Assembly (NCBI GenBank): GCA_036277635.1
Contig: DASUMP010000125.1
Location: 1-20,748 of the forward strand
Direction of reading: 5' to 3'
Source: DASUMP01 sp036277635
Lineage (GTDB): Bacteria > Actinomycetota > Acidimicrobiia > IMCC26256 > PALSA-610
Length of the DNA stretch: 20,748 nt
Positions 5,908-13,619 of this stretch are shown piece after piece. The notes beneath the pieces are model-generated. The model worked only from the letters and a program-made list of their open reading frames with translations, did not search any database and had not been told where the DNA came from. Numbering within the stretch: position 1 is the stretch's first letter; each line of letters opens with the position of its first letter. A program made the position numbers and the translations under genes.

Positions 5908-6684
5908 CTACGGAGGCGGTGCGGGCTGCCCGTGGCGGCCGGCACCCCGGGCGAAGCGCTCCGCGCCCGCGCGCGTCTCGCCCGATTGGATCGTCGCCCG
6001 CCCCAGCCGGGTCTCGTGACGCAGCGCGTCGTCGAGCGACATGTCGTGCTGCTCGTAGACGCTGCGGCGGTCGGAGCGCAGGCACAGCTGCGGGAACGCC
6101 GCGAGCTCGTGGGCGAGCGCGAGCGCGCCGGCGAGCGCCTGACCGGGTTCGGTCAGTCGGTTGGCGAGCCCCATGCGCAGCGCCTCGTCGCCCGACACAC
6201 CACGGCCGGTCAGGATCATGTCGAGCGCGTGCGACACGCCGATCAGGCGGGGCAGGCGCACGGTGCCGCCGTCGATCAGCGGCACGCCCCAACGCCGGCA
6301 GTACACGCCGAACACCGCGTCGCGCGCCGCCACCCGCAGGTCGCACCACAGCGCGAGCTCGAGCCCACCGGCGACGGCGTGGCCTTCGACCGCGGCGATC
6401 ACCGGCTTCGTGAGCAGCAAGCGGGTGGGCCCCATCGGGCCGTCGCCCACGTCGCGCACCGGGTTGCCCTCGCCGGCGGCGACCGCCTTCAGGTCGGCGC
6501 CGGCGCAGAACGTGTCGCCCGCGCCGGTGAGGATCGCCACCGCGCTGGCGTCGCGGTGGTCGAACTCCTTGAACGCGTCGGCGAGCGCAGTGGCGGTCGC
6601 GGCGTCGACGGCGTTGCGCACCGCGGGCCGGTCGATCGTCACGATCGTGACCGGCCCGTCGTGGTCGATGCGCACGTTCGTCAT
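5908..6684 (-). CDS. Crotonase family (enoyl-CoA hydratase-like) protein
   Basis: This 258-residue protein has the crotonase fold. DTFCAGADLK (about residues 57-66) and EGHAVAGGLELALWCDL (100-116) form the CoA-binding oxyanion hole, and the C-terminal helices are of normal length. Glu109 matches the first catalytic Glu of rat enoyl-CoA hydratase. The second (in FGxPE) is replaced by Cys129 in FGVYCRRWGVPLIDGGT. It may therefore not be a standard hydratase; isomerase, hydrolase or another acyl-CoA reaction is possible. The ATG overlaps the stop of the histidine phosphatase gene by four bases, and GGAGG lies about 9 bases upstream. It is followed by citrate synthase. Confidence 0.88.
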   Translation of the reverse strand: MTNVRIDHDGPVTIVTIDRPAVRNAVDAATATALADAFKEFDHRDASAVAILTGAGDTFCAGADLKAVAAGEGNPVRDVGDGPMGPTRLLLTKPVIAAVEGHAVAGGLELALWCDLRVAARDAVFGVYCRRWGVPLIDGGTVRLPRLIGVSHALDMILTGRGVSGDEALRMGLANRLTEPGQALAGALALAHELAAFPQLCLRSDRRSVYEQHDMSLDDALRHETRLGRATIQSGETRAGAERFARGAGRHGQPAPPP

Positions 6685-7307
6685 CGGTCGACCTCCGTGG
6701 GGCGCGCACGCACCGCTTCGAGGTGGGCGGTCTCGTTCAGCGACACCAGCGACCGCACCCCGCTGCGTGACGCCATGATGCGGTGGATCGACGTGTACGC
6801 CGGGTTGAACCACAAGAGCTGGTCGAGCCCGATCACCCGGGCCACCGCGCAGTTGATGACACCGCCGTGACACACCGCAACGACGCGGCCGCCCGCGTAC
6901 TTCGCGACCAGGTCGTCGACCGCCGCGTCGATGCGGGCGCGGAACACCTCGGGCGGATCGCCGCCGAACTCCTCCCACCGGCCTTCGAGCATCGCCCGCC
7001 AGCGCCCGTCGTTCGCGCGCGCGAGCTCTTCGGTGGGGATGTAGTGATCGGCCCGCCAGTCGTACTCCGCGATCCCGTCGACGATCTCCACGTCGAGACC
7101 GAGCGCGGCGCCGACCGGCGCGGCCGTCTCCACCGCACGCCGCTGCGGGCTCGTCACGACCGCGTCGATTGCCTCGTGCGCGAGCCACGCCGCGAGCCGC
7201 GCCGACTGCTCGTGCCCGGCGGGCGTGAGCGCGGGGTCGGCCGGACCGTCGACCGAACCCGACGCGATCCGGATCGGCTCGGCGTGACGCACGAGGACGA
7301 GCTCCAC
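6681..7307 (-). CDS. Histidine phosphatase family protein
   Basis: This 208-residue member of the phosphoglycerate-mutase-like superfamily has the phosphate pocket LVRHAEP (Arg7, nucleophile His8), Arg56 in SPQRRAVETA, Glu81 as probable acid and CHGGVIN with His147. These are the residues needed for phosphohistidine catalysis. The substrate is not evident; family members act on sugar phosphates, nucleotides, nucleoside phosphates or proteins. The GTG start lies 10 bases after the HAD gene stop, and its own stop overlaps the crotonase start by four bases. The protein is cytosolic, with no signal peptide. Its place inside an acyl-CoA operon, next to a HAD-type hydrolase, is unexpected. Confidence 0.9.
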   Translation of the reverse strand: MELVLVRHAEPIRIASGSVDGPADPALTPAGHEQSARLAAWLAHEAIDAVVTSPQRRAVETAAPVGAALGLDVEIVDGIAEYDWRADHYIPTEELARANDGRWRAMLEGRWEEFGGDPPEVFRARIDAAVDDLVAKYAGGRVVAVCHGGVINCAVARVIGLDQLLWFNPAYTSIHRIMASRSGVRSLVSLNETAHLEAVRARPTEVDR

Positions 7308-7317
7308 GACCGCGCTC

Positions 7318-7953
7318 CTACGCCAGCCCGAAGCCGAGCACGGACTCGAGCTCGCGCAGCGCGTCGTCGGGGTCGGTCACCTTGATCGTGGTCATCCCCA
7401 TCGCGCGCGCGGGCTTGAGGTTGATGCCGAGATCGTCGAGGAAGACGGCGTCGTCGGCCGCCACGTCGAGTCGATCGAGGACGAGCTCGTAGATCGCCGG
7501 GTCGGGTTTGCGCAGCCCCTCGACCGCCGACTCCACGACCACGTCGAACGCGCTCGGGAGACCCCGCACGCCGTCGTGTTCGAGCGTGCCGTCGGGGTGC
7601 GCCCAGTTGTTCGTGAGCGCCGCGGTGCGCAGCCCTTCCGCGCGGATCCGCTCCGCCGCGCGCACCATGCTCGGCCGGGGGCCGAACCCGCCACCGACCA
7701 GCGCCATCATGCGCGCGCTGTCGATCGTGACCCCCGAGTCGAGCGCCTCGCGATCGAGCTCCTTGCAGAACTGCTCGAACGACAGCTCGCCGCGTTCGAG
7801 GGCCGCCCACGCGCCGCGTTCGCTGCTCACGCGCACGACGCCGCGAGTCGAGCCGACCGGCAGCCCCGCTTCACGGTCGTACGCGTCGAACGCCTCGAAC
7901 GGCGACGGGAACACGACCCCGCCGAGGTCGAAGATCACCGCCCGGTACGCCAT
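7318..7953 (-). CDS. HAD family hydrolase (ACAD10/epoxide-hydrolase N-domain type)
   Basis: This 211-residue HAD-superfamily protein has four recognisable motifs: FDLGGVV (nucleophile Asp9), ALTNN (Thr114), RKPDPAIYE (Lys149) and FLDDLGINLKPARAMGM (Asp173, Asp174). The layout resembles the phosphatase-like domains fused to ACAD10 and soluble epoxide hydrolase. Motif I reads Asp-Leu-Gly, lacking the second Asp that normally acts as acid/base, as also happens in some members of that group. It is the first gene of a (-) operon that continues into histidine phosphatase, crotonase, citrate synthase and SnoaL. No Shine-Dalgarno sequence is seen. A TACCGT hexamer ends 9 bases before the ATG, so a leaderless or very short leader mRNA is possible. 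Confidence 0.88.
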   Translation of the reverse strand: MAYRAVIFDLGGVVFPSPFEAFDAYDREAGLPVGSTRGVVRVSSERGAWAALERGELSFEQFCKELDREALDSGVTIDSARMMALVGGGFGPRPSMVRAAERIRAEGLRTAALTNNWAHPDGTLEHDGVRGLPSAFDVVVESAVEGLRKPDPAIYELVLDRLDVAADDAVFLDDLGINLKPARAMGMTTIKVTDPDDALRELESVLGFGLA

Positions 7954-8001
7954 GAGGTGCGCACGGTAGCCTCCGCCCGCGCCGGCCTCGGGGGGAGCAC
8001 G
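7954..8001. promoter_or_regulatory. Divergent promoter region
   Basis: These 48 bases separate the divergently transcribed HAD operon and PhoD gene and must contain at least part of both promoters. A weak minus-strand -10 (TACCGT, 7968-7963) is the best candidate for the HAD operon. GGGGGAG at 7991-7997 is a strong ribosome binding site for the PhoD gene, 4 bases before its ATG. No palindrome stands out. Confidence 0.4.
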
Positions 8002-9621
8002 ATGGTGCACAGACGCGAGTGGGAGCGCTTCGCGGCCTCCGCGATGACGAGCCGGATGACGCGGCGCACGTTCCTCGGGGCGATGGCCGCGAGCGCGGTG
8101 CTCGTCGCGTGCGACTCCGGCTCCGGATCGTCGGGCCGCTCCACCACGACGGTGCCGTCGGTGCCCGTGCCGTCGCTGCCCGACAACCCGTTCACGCTCG
8201 GCGTCGCGAGCGGCGACCCGGCACCCGACGGGTTCGTGCTCTGGACCCGTCTCGCACCCAACCCGCTCGAGTTCGGCGGCGGCATGCCCGAGGTCGAGGC
8301 GCCGGTGCGCTGGTTCGTCGCCACCGACGAAGACATGCGCGACGTCGTGCGCGAGGGCTACGTGGTCACCGGACCCGATCGTGCCCACGCCGTCCACGCG
8401 ATCGTCGACGGTCTCGAACCCGACCGTCCGTACTGGTTCCGCTTCGCGATCGGCGACCACGAGTCGGAGATCGCGCGCACGCGCACGTTCCCGGCGGCCG
8501 ACCGCGAGCCCGACCGGCTGCGCTTCGGGTTCGTCTCCTGTCAGAACTACACCGACGGGTTCTACGACGCGTACCGCGACCTCGCGACCTACGACCTGGA
8601 TCTCGTCGTGCACCTCGGCGACTACATCTACGAGTCGGGTCTCGACGGCGTGCGCCCGCACGACCGGCAAGAAGTGATCACGCTCGACGAGTACCGCGCG
8701 CGCTACGCGCTCTACAAGAGCGACGTGCACCTGCGCGCCGCCCACGCCATCGCGCCGTGGCTCGTCACCTGGGACGACCACGAGGTCGAGAACAACTACA
8801 CCGGCTACGCGTTCGAGTCGGGGAGCACGACGCCCGATCCCGAGGAGTTCCGAGCGCGCCGCGCCGCCGGCTACCGCGCCTGGTGGGAGCACACCCCGAC
8901 CCGGCTGGCCGCGCCGACCGGCCCCGACTTCTCGATCCACCGGCGCGCCGACTTCGGACGGCTCGCCCGGTTCCACGTGCTCGACACCCGCCAGTTCCGC
9001 AGCGACCAGCCGTGCGCGCCCGACAGCGACATCGGCGACCAGTGCGAGGCGGCGTTCGACCCCGCGATCGTCACGCTCGGAGCGGAGCAGGAGCGCTGGC
9101 TGTTCGACGGCCTCGACGAGTCCGACGCCACGTGGAACGTGCTCGCGCAGCAGATCGTGTTCTCGTACCTCGACTTCGTCCCCGGCGACGTCGACATCTA
9201 CAACCTCGACCAGTGGGACGGCTACCCCGCGGCACGCGCCCGCATCCTCGAGCACCTCGCCACCACCACACCGTCGAACCCGGTCGTGATCACCGGCGAC
9301 ATCCACGCGAGCGGCGTGGCGCGCGTGCTCGCCGACTTCGCCGATCCGTCGTCGGCCGTGGTCGGCTCCGAGTTCGTCGGCACGTCGATCTCGTCGGGCG
9401 GATCCTCCGAGCTCGAGGCCGTCGTACCGCTCGCGGTGGCGAACAACCCGCACGTGCAGTGGGCCGACGCGTCGAAGCGCGGCTGGGTCTACTGCGACGT
9501 CACCGCGGAGCAATGGAACGCCGAGTACCGCCACGTCGACGACGCGACCATCGAAGGCTCCGAGGTGCGCACCGCGACCCGCTGGGTCATCGAATCCGGC
9601 CGGCCCGTCGAGGAGGCTTGA
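8002..9621 (+). CDS. Alkaline phosphatase D (PhoD) family lipoprotein
   Basis: This 539-residue secreted metallophosphatase has a twin-arginine signal MTRRTFLGAM (Arg21-Arg22) followed by a lipobox-like LVAC with Cys37. Tat export and lipid anchoring on the outer membrane face is the likely fate. Residues about 62-165 are the PhoD N-terminal beta domain, starting NPFTLGVASGDP. The catalytic domain follows with FVSCQNY (Cys180), VVHLGDYIYE (Asp207), TWDDHEVENNY (258-266) and VITGDIHASG, the metal-ligand motifs of PhoD. PhoD enzymes cleave phosphomono- and diesters and help recover phosphate. The ATG at 8002 has a GGGGGAG ribosome site; the ATGs at 8044 and 8056 are alternatives that keep the Tat motif. 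Confidence 0.93.
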   Translation: MVHRREWERFAASAMTSRMTRRTFLGAMAASAVLVACDSGSGSSGRSTTTVPSVPVPSLPDNPFTLGVASGDPAPDGFVLWTRLAPNPLEFGGGMPEVEAPVRWFVATDEDMRDVVREGYVVTGPDRAHAVHAIVDGLEPDRPYWFRFAIGDHESEIARTRTFPAADREPDRLRFGFVSCQNYTDGFYDAYRDLATYDLDLVVHLGDYIYESGLDGVRPHDRQEVITLDEYRARYALYKSDVHLRAAHAIAPWLVTWDDHEVENNYTGYAFESGSTTPDPEEFRARRAAGYRAWWEHTPTRLAAPTGPDFSIHRRADFGRLARFHVLDTRQFRSDQPCAPDSDIGDQCEAAFDPAIVTLGAEQERWLFDGLDESDATWNVLAQQIVFSYLDFVPGDVDIYNLDQWDGYPAARARILEHLATTTPSNPVVITGDIHASGVARVLADFADPSSAVVGSEFVGTSISSGGSSELEAVVPLAVANNPHVQWADASKRGWVYCDVTAEQWNAEYRHVDDATIEGSEVRTATRWVIESGRPVEEA

Positions 9622-9632
9622 CCTACAACCGA

Positions 9633-9719
9633 GCCGGGCGGGTGGCGCCGAGCGGGGTCCCCATCCGCGCGCAGCTTGCGAGCACGGATGGGGAGGCTCG
9701 GTGACAGGACCCGCCCGGC
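9633..9719. terminator. Large nested inverted repeat between convergent genes
   Basis: Three inverted repeats are nested about one centre: 9633-9643 with 9709-9719 (11 bases), 9648-9653 with 9696-9701 (6 bases) and 9659-9667 with 9685-9693 (9 bases). Together they can fold an 87-base hairpin. A competing pairing joins 9640-9648 to 9725-9733 (GGGTGGCGC/GCGCCACCC). It lies between the stops of the PhoD and FAD oxidase genes, so a bidirectional transcription barrier is the simplest role. No U-run follows. A structured RNA or repeat-family element is the alternative. Confidence 0.45.
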
Positions 9720-9761
9720 GGGCCGCGCCACCCGTGCGGACTCGTGGGTCGGCGCGGTCGA

Positions 9762-11372
9762 TCAGTCGATCAGGACGCCGGGGTTCAGGATTCCTGCGGG
9801 GTCGACGGCTTGCTTCGCGGCGCGGAGGGCTTCGGCGAACAGGTCGGGGCGTTGTTGGTCGTACCAGGGGCGGTGGTCGCGGCCGACGGCGTGGTGATGG
9901 GTGATCGTGCCGCCGTTGCGGGCGAGCGCGTCGGACGCGGCGTGCTTGATCGCCGCCCACTGCGTGAGCTGTTCACCGTCGCGCCCGGCGGCCAGCACGG
10001 TGAAGTACGGCGCGGGGCCGTCGGGGTACACGTGGGTGAACCGGCACGTGATGACGACGGGTGACGCGCCGACCGCGCTCGCGGTCTCGCGCACGGCGTT
10101 CGTGACGTCGGTGTGGAGCGCGTCGAAGCGGTCCCAGGTGCAGGCGGTCTCGAACGTCTCGTTGACGAGTCCGAGCGCCACGAGCGCGTCGCGCGTGTAG
10201 GGCGCGCGCACGAACGCGTTGCGCCACGATCCCGCCGCGCCGTCGCGCTCGCCTTCGCCGTGCGCGGAGACCTTGATGGCGTCGTCGTCGACCCGCCCGC
10301 CGTGGTCGCGGGCGAGCTCGACCGCGCGAGCGATCCACGCGTCGAGGGGATGGTCGGCCGACTCGAACGCGAGCAGCAGGAGCGCATCGCCCCGATCGTC
10401 GACACCGGTGAGGAGCGCCTCGGTCGCGTCGAGCAGCCGGCAGTTCGCGGGATGGAGTCCGGACTGCGCGATCGCGCGCGCGGCGAGCGCGCCGGTCGCG
10501 AAGTCGGAGAACCGTGCGGTCACCGAGGCGCGGAAGGTCGGTCGGTCCTGGAGGCGCATCCACGCCTCGGTGATGATCCCGAGGATGCCTTCGGAGCCGA
10601 GCAGCACCCGGTCGGGCGACGGGCCCGCGCCGGAGCCGGGCAGGCGGCGGCTCTCCCACACGCCGGTCGGGGTGATCGCGCGGATCGACTCGACGAAGTC
10701 GTCGATGTGGGTGTGCAGCGTGGCGTAGTGGCCGCCGGATCGGGTGGCGAGCCAGCCGCCGAGCGTGGAGAACTCGAACGACTGCGGGTAGTGGCGCAAC
10801 GTGAGGCCGTGCGGCCGGAGCTGGTCCTCGAGCGAAGGTCCGTACACGCCGGCTTGGATGCGCGCCGCCCGCGACGCGCGATCGACCTCCACCACCTGGT
10901 CGAGGTGCCGCAGGTCGATGCTGACCGCGCCGCGGTGGTCGTCGCCGACCGCGCACTCGACGCCGCCGACGACCGACGAGCCCCCGCCGTACGGGATCGC
11001 CGCGATGCGCTCACTCGCGCACCAGTCGAGCAGCGCGCGCACGTCGTCGTCGGTGCGGGGCAGCGCGACGAGATCGGGTGGTTCGGGGAACTGGCGGTGC
11101 AGGCCGCGCCACACGTCGCGGAACGACTTGCCGTAGGTGTGCCCGGCGCGCTCGGTGGGATCGTCGGTGCACAGCGCGGCGAGCGTGGTGGGTGCCGACA
11201 CGCGCGGCGCGCGCAGGTCGAGCTCGTCGATCGTGGGCGGGTCGATGATCGAGAGCGGCTCCGTGCCCAGTCGCTGCGCGACCGTGACCGCGAGCCGCTC
11301 GTGCTGTTCGCGCGTCGGCCCCTGGCCGTCGACGCCCCACCCCCAGAACCGCCGCCGCACCCCGCTGTTCAT
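9762..11372 (-). CDS. FAD-binding oxidase, alkyl-DHAP synthase (AgpS)-like
   Basis: This 536-residue flavoprotein of the vanillyl-alcohol oxidase/PCMH fold has three informative regions. The N-terminus RRFWGWG is typical of AGPS-like proteins. The FAD loop IPYGGGSSVVGGV lies at about 126-138, then QSFEFSTLGGWLATRSGGHY and LLGSEGILGIITEA. Near the C-terminus is THHHAVGRDH, matching the AGPS active-site His cluster, and the end is DPAGILNPG. In eukaryotes AGPS swaps the acyl chain of acyl-DHAP for an alkyl chain to make ether lipids. Actinobacterial relatives, such as AgpS of Mycobacterium tuberculosis, are not proven to do this, so a D-2-hydroxyacid dehydrogenase role is possible. It is the second gene after a crotonase, 44 bases downstream. 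The ATG has only a weak GGGAAA ribosome site. Confidence 0.85.
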   Translation of the reverse strand: MNSGVRRRFWGWGVDGQGPTREQHERLAVTVAQRLGTEPLSIIDPPTIDELDLRAPRVSAPTTLAALCTDDPTERAGHTYGKSFRDVWRGLHRQFPEPPDLVALPRTDDDVRALLDWCASERIAAIPYGGGSSVVGGVECAVGDDHRGAVSIDLRHLDQVVEVDRASRAARIQAGVYGPSLEDQLRPHGLTLRHYPQSFEFSTLGGWLATRSGGHYATLHTHIDDFVESIRAITPTGVWESRRLPGSGAGPSPDRVLLGSEGILGIITEAWMRLQDRPTFRASVTARFSDFATGALAARAIAQSGLHPANCRLLDATEALLTGVDDRGDALLLLAFESADHPLDAWIARAVELARDHGGRVDDDAIKVSAHGEGERDGAAGSWRNAFVRAPYTRDALVALGLVNETFETACTWDRFDALHTDVTNAVRETASAVGASPVVITCRFTHVYPDGPAPYFTVLAAGRDGEQLTQWAAIKHAASDALARNGGTITHHHAVGRDHRPWYDQQRPDLFAEALRAAKQAVDPAGILNPGVLID

Positions 11373-11416
11373 TGCAGCGATTTCCCGGATATGTCGGGCA
11401 GGATCTTCAATGGACG

Positions 11417-12166
11417 TCAGAGGTTGGGGTCGCGCTTGTCGACGAAGGCTTGGCGCAGCTCGTCGGAGTCGCCCCAGAGGTTGAGCTCGAAGGTGAAGCC
11501 CTGCTCGAAGCGGTACGACCGCTTCACGTCGACGGGGTCGATCATGTTGAGCGACTCCTTCGCGCGCCGGATCACGAGCGGGCTCTTCGCCGCGATCACG
11601 CCGGCGATCTCGAGCGCGGCGTCGAGGAGCTGGTCGCGCGGCACCACGCGCTCGACGCTGCCGTAGGCGTGCAGCTCGGCCGCAGTGATCATCGCCCCCG
11701 TGTAGTAGAGCGCGCGCAGCTTGTGGGGCGGCACGAAGCGGGCGAGGTGCGTGGCCACGCCGAGCGCGCCGCGGTCGACCTCGGGCACGCCGAAGGTGGC
11801 GTCGTCGGAGGCGACGACGATGTCGGCGTTGCCCGCGATGCCCACGCCGCCGCCGAGGCAGTAGCCGTGGACTGCGGCGATCACGGGGACCTCGCAGTCG
11901 TAGACCGCCGCGAACGTCTCGTAGCAGCCCCGGTTCACCTGCACCAACGACTGCTTCGTGGGGTCGGCGGCGAGCTCTTTGATGTCGACGCCGGCCTGGA
12001 AGCCCTTGCCCTCGGCGTCGATCACGAGCACGTGCACGTTCGGGTCGCGTCCGTGGGCGCGGATGGTGTCGGCGAGCCGGAACCACCCCTCGACGGGGAG
12101 CGCGTTGACCGGCGGGTTGGCGATCGTGACCCGCGCGACGTGCTCGCGGACTTCCGAGCGGAGCAT
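11417..12166 (-). CDS. Crotonase family (enoyl-CoA hydratase-like) protein
   Basis: This 249-residue crotonase has the oxyanion-hole segments GKGFQAGVDIKEL (54-66) and HGYCLGGGVGIAGNAD (100-115). At the two catalytic Glu positions of rat enoyl-CoA hydratase it has Gly109 and Glu129 (FGVPEV). The first acid/base is missing, as in crotonases acting as isomerases, hydrolases or dehydrogenase-like enzymes. The long C-terminal part is rich in aromatic residues (YRFEQGFTFELNLWG). The ATG at 12166 is preferred over an in-frame ATG at 12199 because a TATACT -10 box ends exactly 7 bases before it, fitting a leaderless transcript. It is first in a pair with the AGPS-like gene. Confidence 0.87.
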   Translation of the reverse strand: MLRSEVREHVARVTIANPPVNALPVEGWFRLADTIRAHGRDPNVHVLVIDAEGKGFQAGVDIKELAADPTKQSLVQVNRGCYETFAAVYDCEVPVIAAVHGYCLGGGVGIAGNADIVVASDDATFGVPEVDRGALGVATHLARFVPPHKLRALYYTGAMITAAELHAYGSVERVVPRDQLLDAALEIAGVIAAKSPLVIRRAKESLNMIDPVDVKRSYRFEQGFTFELNLWGDSDELRQAFVDKRDPNL

Positions 12167-12173
12167 CGCGGCG

Positions 12174-12179
12174 AGTATA
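12174..12179 (-). promoter_or_regulatory. -10 element (TATACT) for a leaderless crotonase mRNA
   Basis: On the minus strand TATACT matches the sigma-70-type -10 consensus at five of six positions. Seven bases separate it from the ATG at 12166, placing transcription start at the start codon. No ribosome binding site precedes that ATG, which fits. The core GTATAC is symmetric, so the plus strand also has a TATAC that could serve the divergent flavin oxidoreductase. Confidence 0.5.
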
Positions 12180-12191
12180 CGAGGGACCTCG
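12180..12191. promoter_or_regulatory. Short inverted repeat in divergent promoter
   Basis: CGAGG-GA-CCTCG lies just upstream of the minus-strand -10 box and inside the probable leader or spacer of the plus-strand gene. Its position would let one regulator control both divergent units. The arms are only 5 bases, so chance in GC-rich DNA cannot be excluded. Confidence 0.3.
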
Positions 12192-12222
12192 CATCCCACC
12201 CCGGGGACGGACGGCGCCGCGC

Positions 12223-13593
12223 GTGGACCCTCGCACCCTCAGCTACTGGCACGACAGCAGCGGCGACGACTTCGCGCCGCGTGCCCCGCTCGCGCACGAC
12301 CTCGACGTCGACGTCGCGATCGTCGGCGCGGGATACACCGGGCTGTGGACCGCCTACTCCCTCCACCGCATCGATCCGACGTTGCGCATCGTCGTGCTCG
12401 AGCGAGAGGTCGCGGGCTTCGGCGCGTCGGGACGCAACGGCGGCTGGTGCTCGGCGTTGTTCGCCGGGAGTCGCGAGCACATGGCGCGCGCCCACTCGCG
12501 CGACGCGGTCGTGCGCCTCCAGCGCGCGATGTTCGCCACGGTCGACGAGGTCGGGCGCGTCGCGCGCGAGGAAGGGATCGACTGCCACTACGCGAAAGGC
12601 GGCACGTTGTCGTTCGCGACCCGCCCCGCGCACGAAGCCCGGCTCCGCGCCCAGCTCGCCGACGAACGTGCGTGGGGATTCGGGCCCGACGACATCGACT
12701 GGCTCGACGCCGACGAGGTAGCGACGCGCGCGGGCGTCCCGAGCCGCGGCGGGCTGTACACGCCGCACTGCGCCGCGATCCACCCGGCGCGCCTCGTGCG
12801 CGGACTCGCGCGCGTCGTCGAGGCGCGCGGCGTGCCGATCCACGAGGGCACGCCGGTGCTCGAGCTCGGTCCGGGGCGGCTGCGCACCCCCGGCGCGACG
12901 GTGCGCGCCGAGGTGATCGTGCGGGCCACCGAAGCGTTCACGGCCGCGCTGCCGGGTGAGCGCCGCACCGTCGTGCCGGTGTACTCGTTGATGATCGCGA
13001 CCGAGCCGCTCGACGACGACTTCTGGGCGTCGGCCGGGCTGCACGCGCGCGAGACGTTCACCGACGGTCGCCACCTCCTCGTCTACGGGCAGCGCACCGC
13101 CGACGGGCGCTTCGCGTTCGGCGGGCGCGGCGCGCCGTACCACTTCGGCTCCCGACTCGACGCGTCGTTCGATCGCCACACCGGCGTGTTCGAAGGGCTG
13201 CGCACGACCCTGCGCTCGCTGTTCCCGCAGCTCGGCGACGTGCAAATCACGCACCGCTGGGGCGGCGCGGTGGCGGTGCCGCGCGACTGGCACGCGTCGT
13301 GCGGCTACGACCGCGCGCGCGGGTTCGCGTGGGCCGGCGGCTACGTGGGCGACGGCGTCGGCACCGCGAACCTGGCCGGACGCACGCTCGCCGACCTCAT
13401 CGTCGGCCGGGCCACCGACCTCGTCGACCTGCCGTGGGTCGGGCACCGCTCGCGGCGCTGGGAGCCGGAGCCGCTGCGGTGGGCGGGCATCAACCTCGGG
13501 GTGCGCCTCGCGCAGTCGGCCGATCGAGCCGAGGAGGCGGGCCGCGAGCCGCGGGTGCGAGGCTGGCTCTTCGACCACCTGCTGGGGCACTGA
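12223..13593 (+). CDS. DAO-family FAD-dependent oxidoreductase
   Basis: This 456-residue protein begins with a leader containing YWHDS, then VAIVGAGYTGLW (GxGxxG at 35-40) and Glu60 for FAD ribose binding. It continues with GFGASGRNGGW, the signature of DadA/PuuB/glycine-oxidase-like enzymes, and ends with a C-terminal FAD segment FAWAGGYVGDGVGTANLAGRTLADL. The family oxidises amines or amino acids to imines, producing H2O2 or passing electrons on. The N-terminal pattern is closest to gamma-glutamylputrescine oxidase or aminophosphonate oxidoreductase-like members; the substrate is not readable. The GTG start has no close ribosome site (GGGGA is 15 bases upstream). The GH3 gene follows after 26 bases on the same strand. 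Confidence 0.87.
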   Translation: MDPRTLSYWHDSSGDDFAPRAPLAHDLDVDVAIVGAGYTGLWTAYSLHRIDPTLRIVVLEREVAGFGASGRNGGWCSALFAGSREHMARAHSRDAVVRLQRAMFATVDEVGRVAREEGIDCHYAKGGTLSFATRPAHEARLRAQLADERAWGFGPDDIDWLDADEVATRAGVPSRGGLYTPHCAAIHPARLVRGLARVVEARGVPIHEGTPVLELGPGRLRTPGATVRAEVIVRATEAFTAALPGERRTVVPVYSLMIATEPLDDDFWASAGLHARETFTDGRHLLVYGQRTADGRFAFGGRGAPYHFGSRLDASFDRHTGVFEGLRTTLRSLFPQLGDVQITHRWGGAVAVPRDWHASCGYDRARGFAWAGGYVGDGVGTANLAGRTLADLIVGRATDLVDLPWVGHRSRRWEPEPLRWAGINLGVRLAQSADRAEEAGREPRVRGWLFDHLLGH

Positions 13594-13619
13594 GCGCGCC
13601 GCGCGCGGAGGGGACACCG

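Noticed and set aside
3890..6709. A 939-residue open frame on the minus strand spanning several genes
   Set aside because: Its last part is the SnoaL-like gene; the remainder is Arg/Pro/Gly-rich out-of-frame sequence across the citrate synthase and crotonase genes, which have clear family motifs.
4366..6870. An 834-residue plus-strand open frame
   Set aside because: Low-complexity Arg/His/Val-rich translation opposite well-identified minus-strand genes; open only because of high GC.
7576..8001. Upstream extension of the PhoD frame
   Set aside because: It would overlap the HAD gene on the other strand; a strong ribosome site and Tat signal support the start at 8002.
13299..13619. N-terminal extension of the GH3 protein
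   Set aside because: The extension is Arg-rich shadow sequence inside the oxidoreductase gene; GGAGGGG places the start at 13620.
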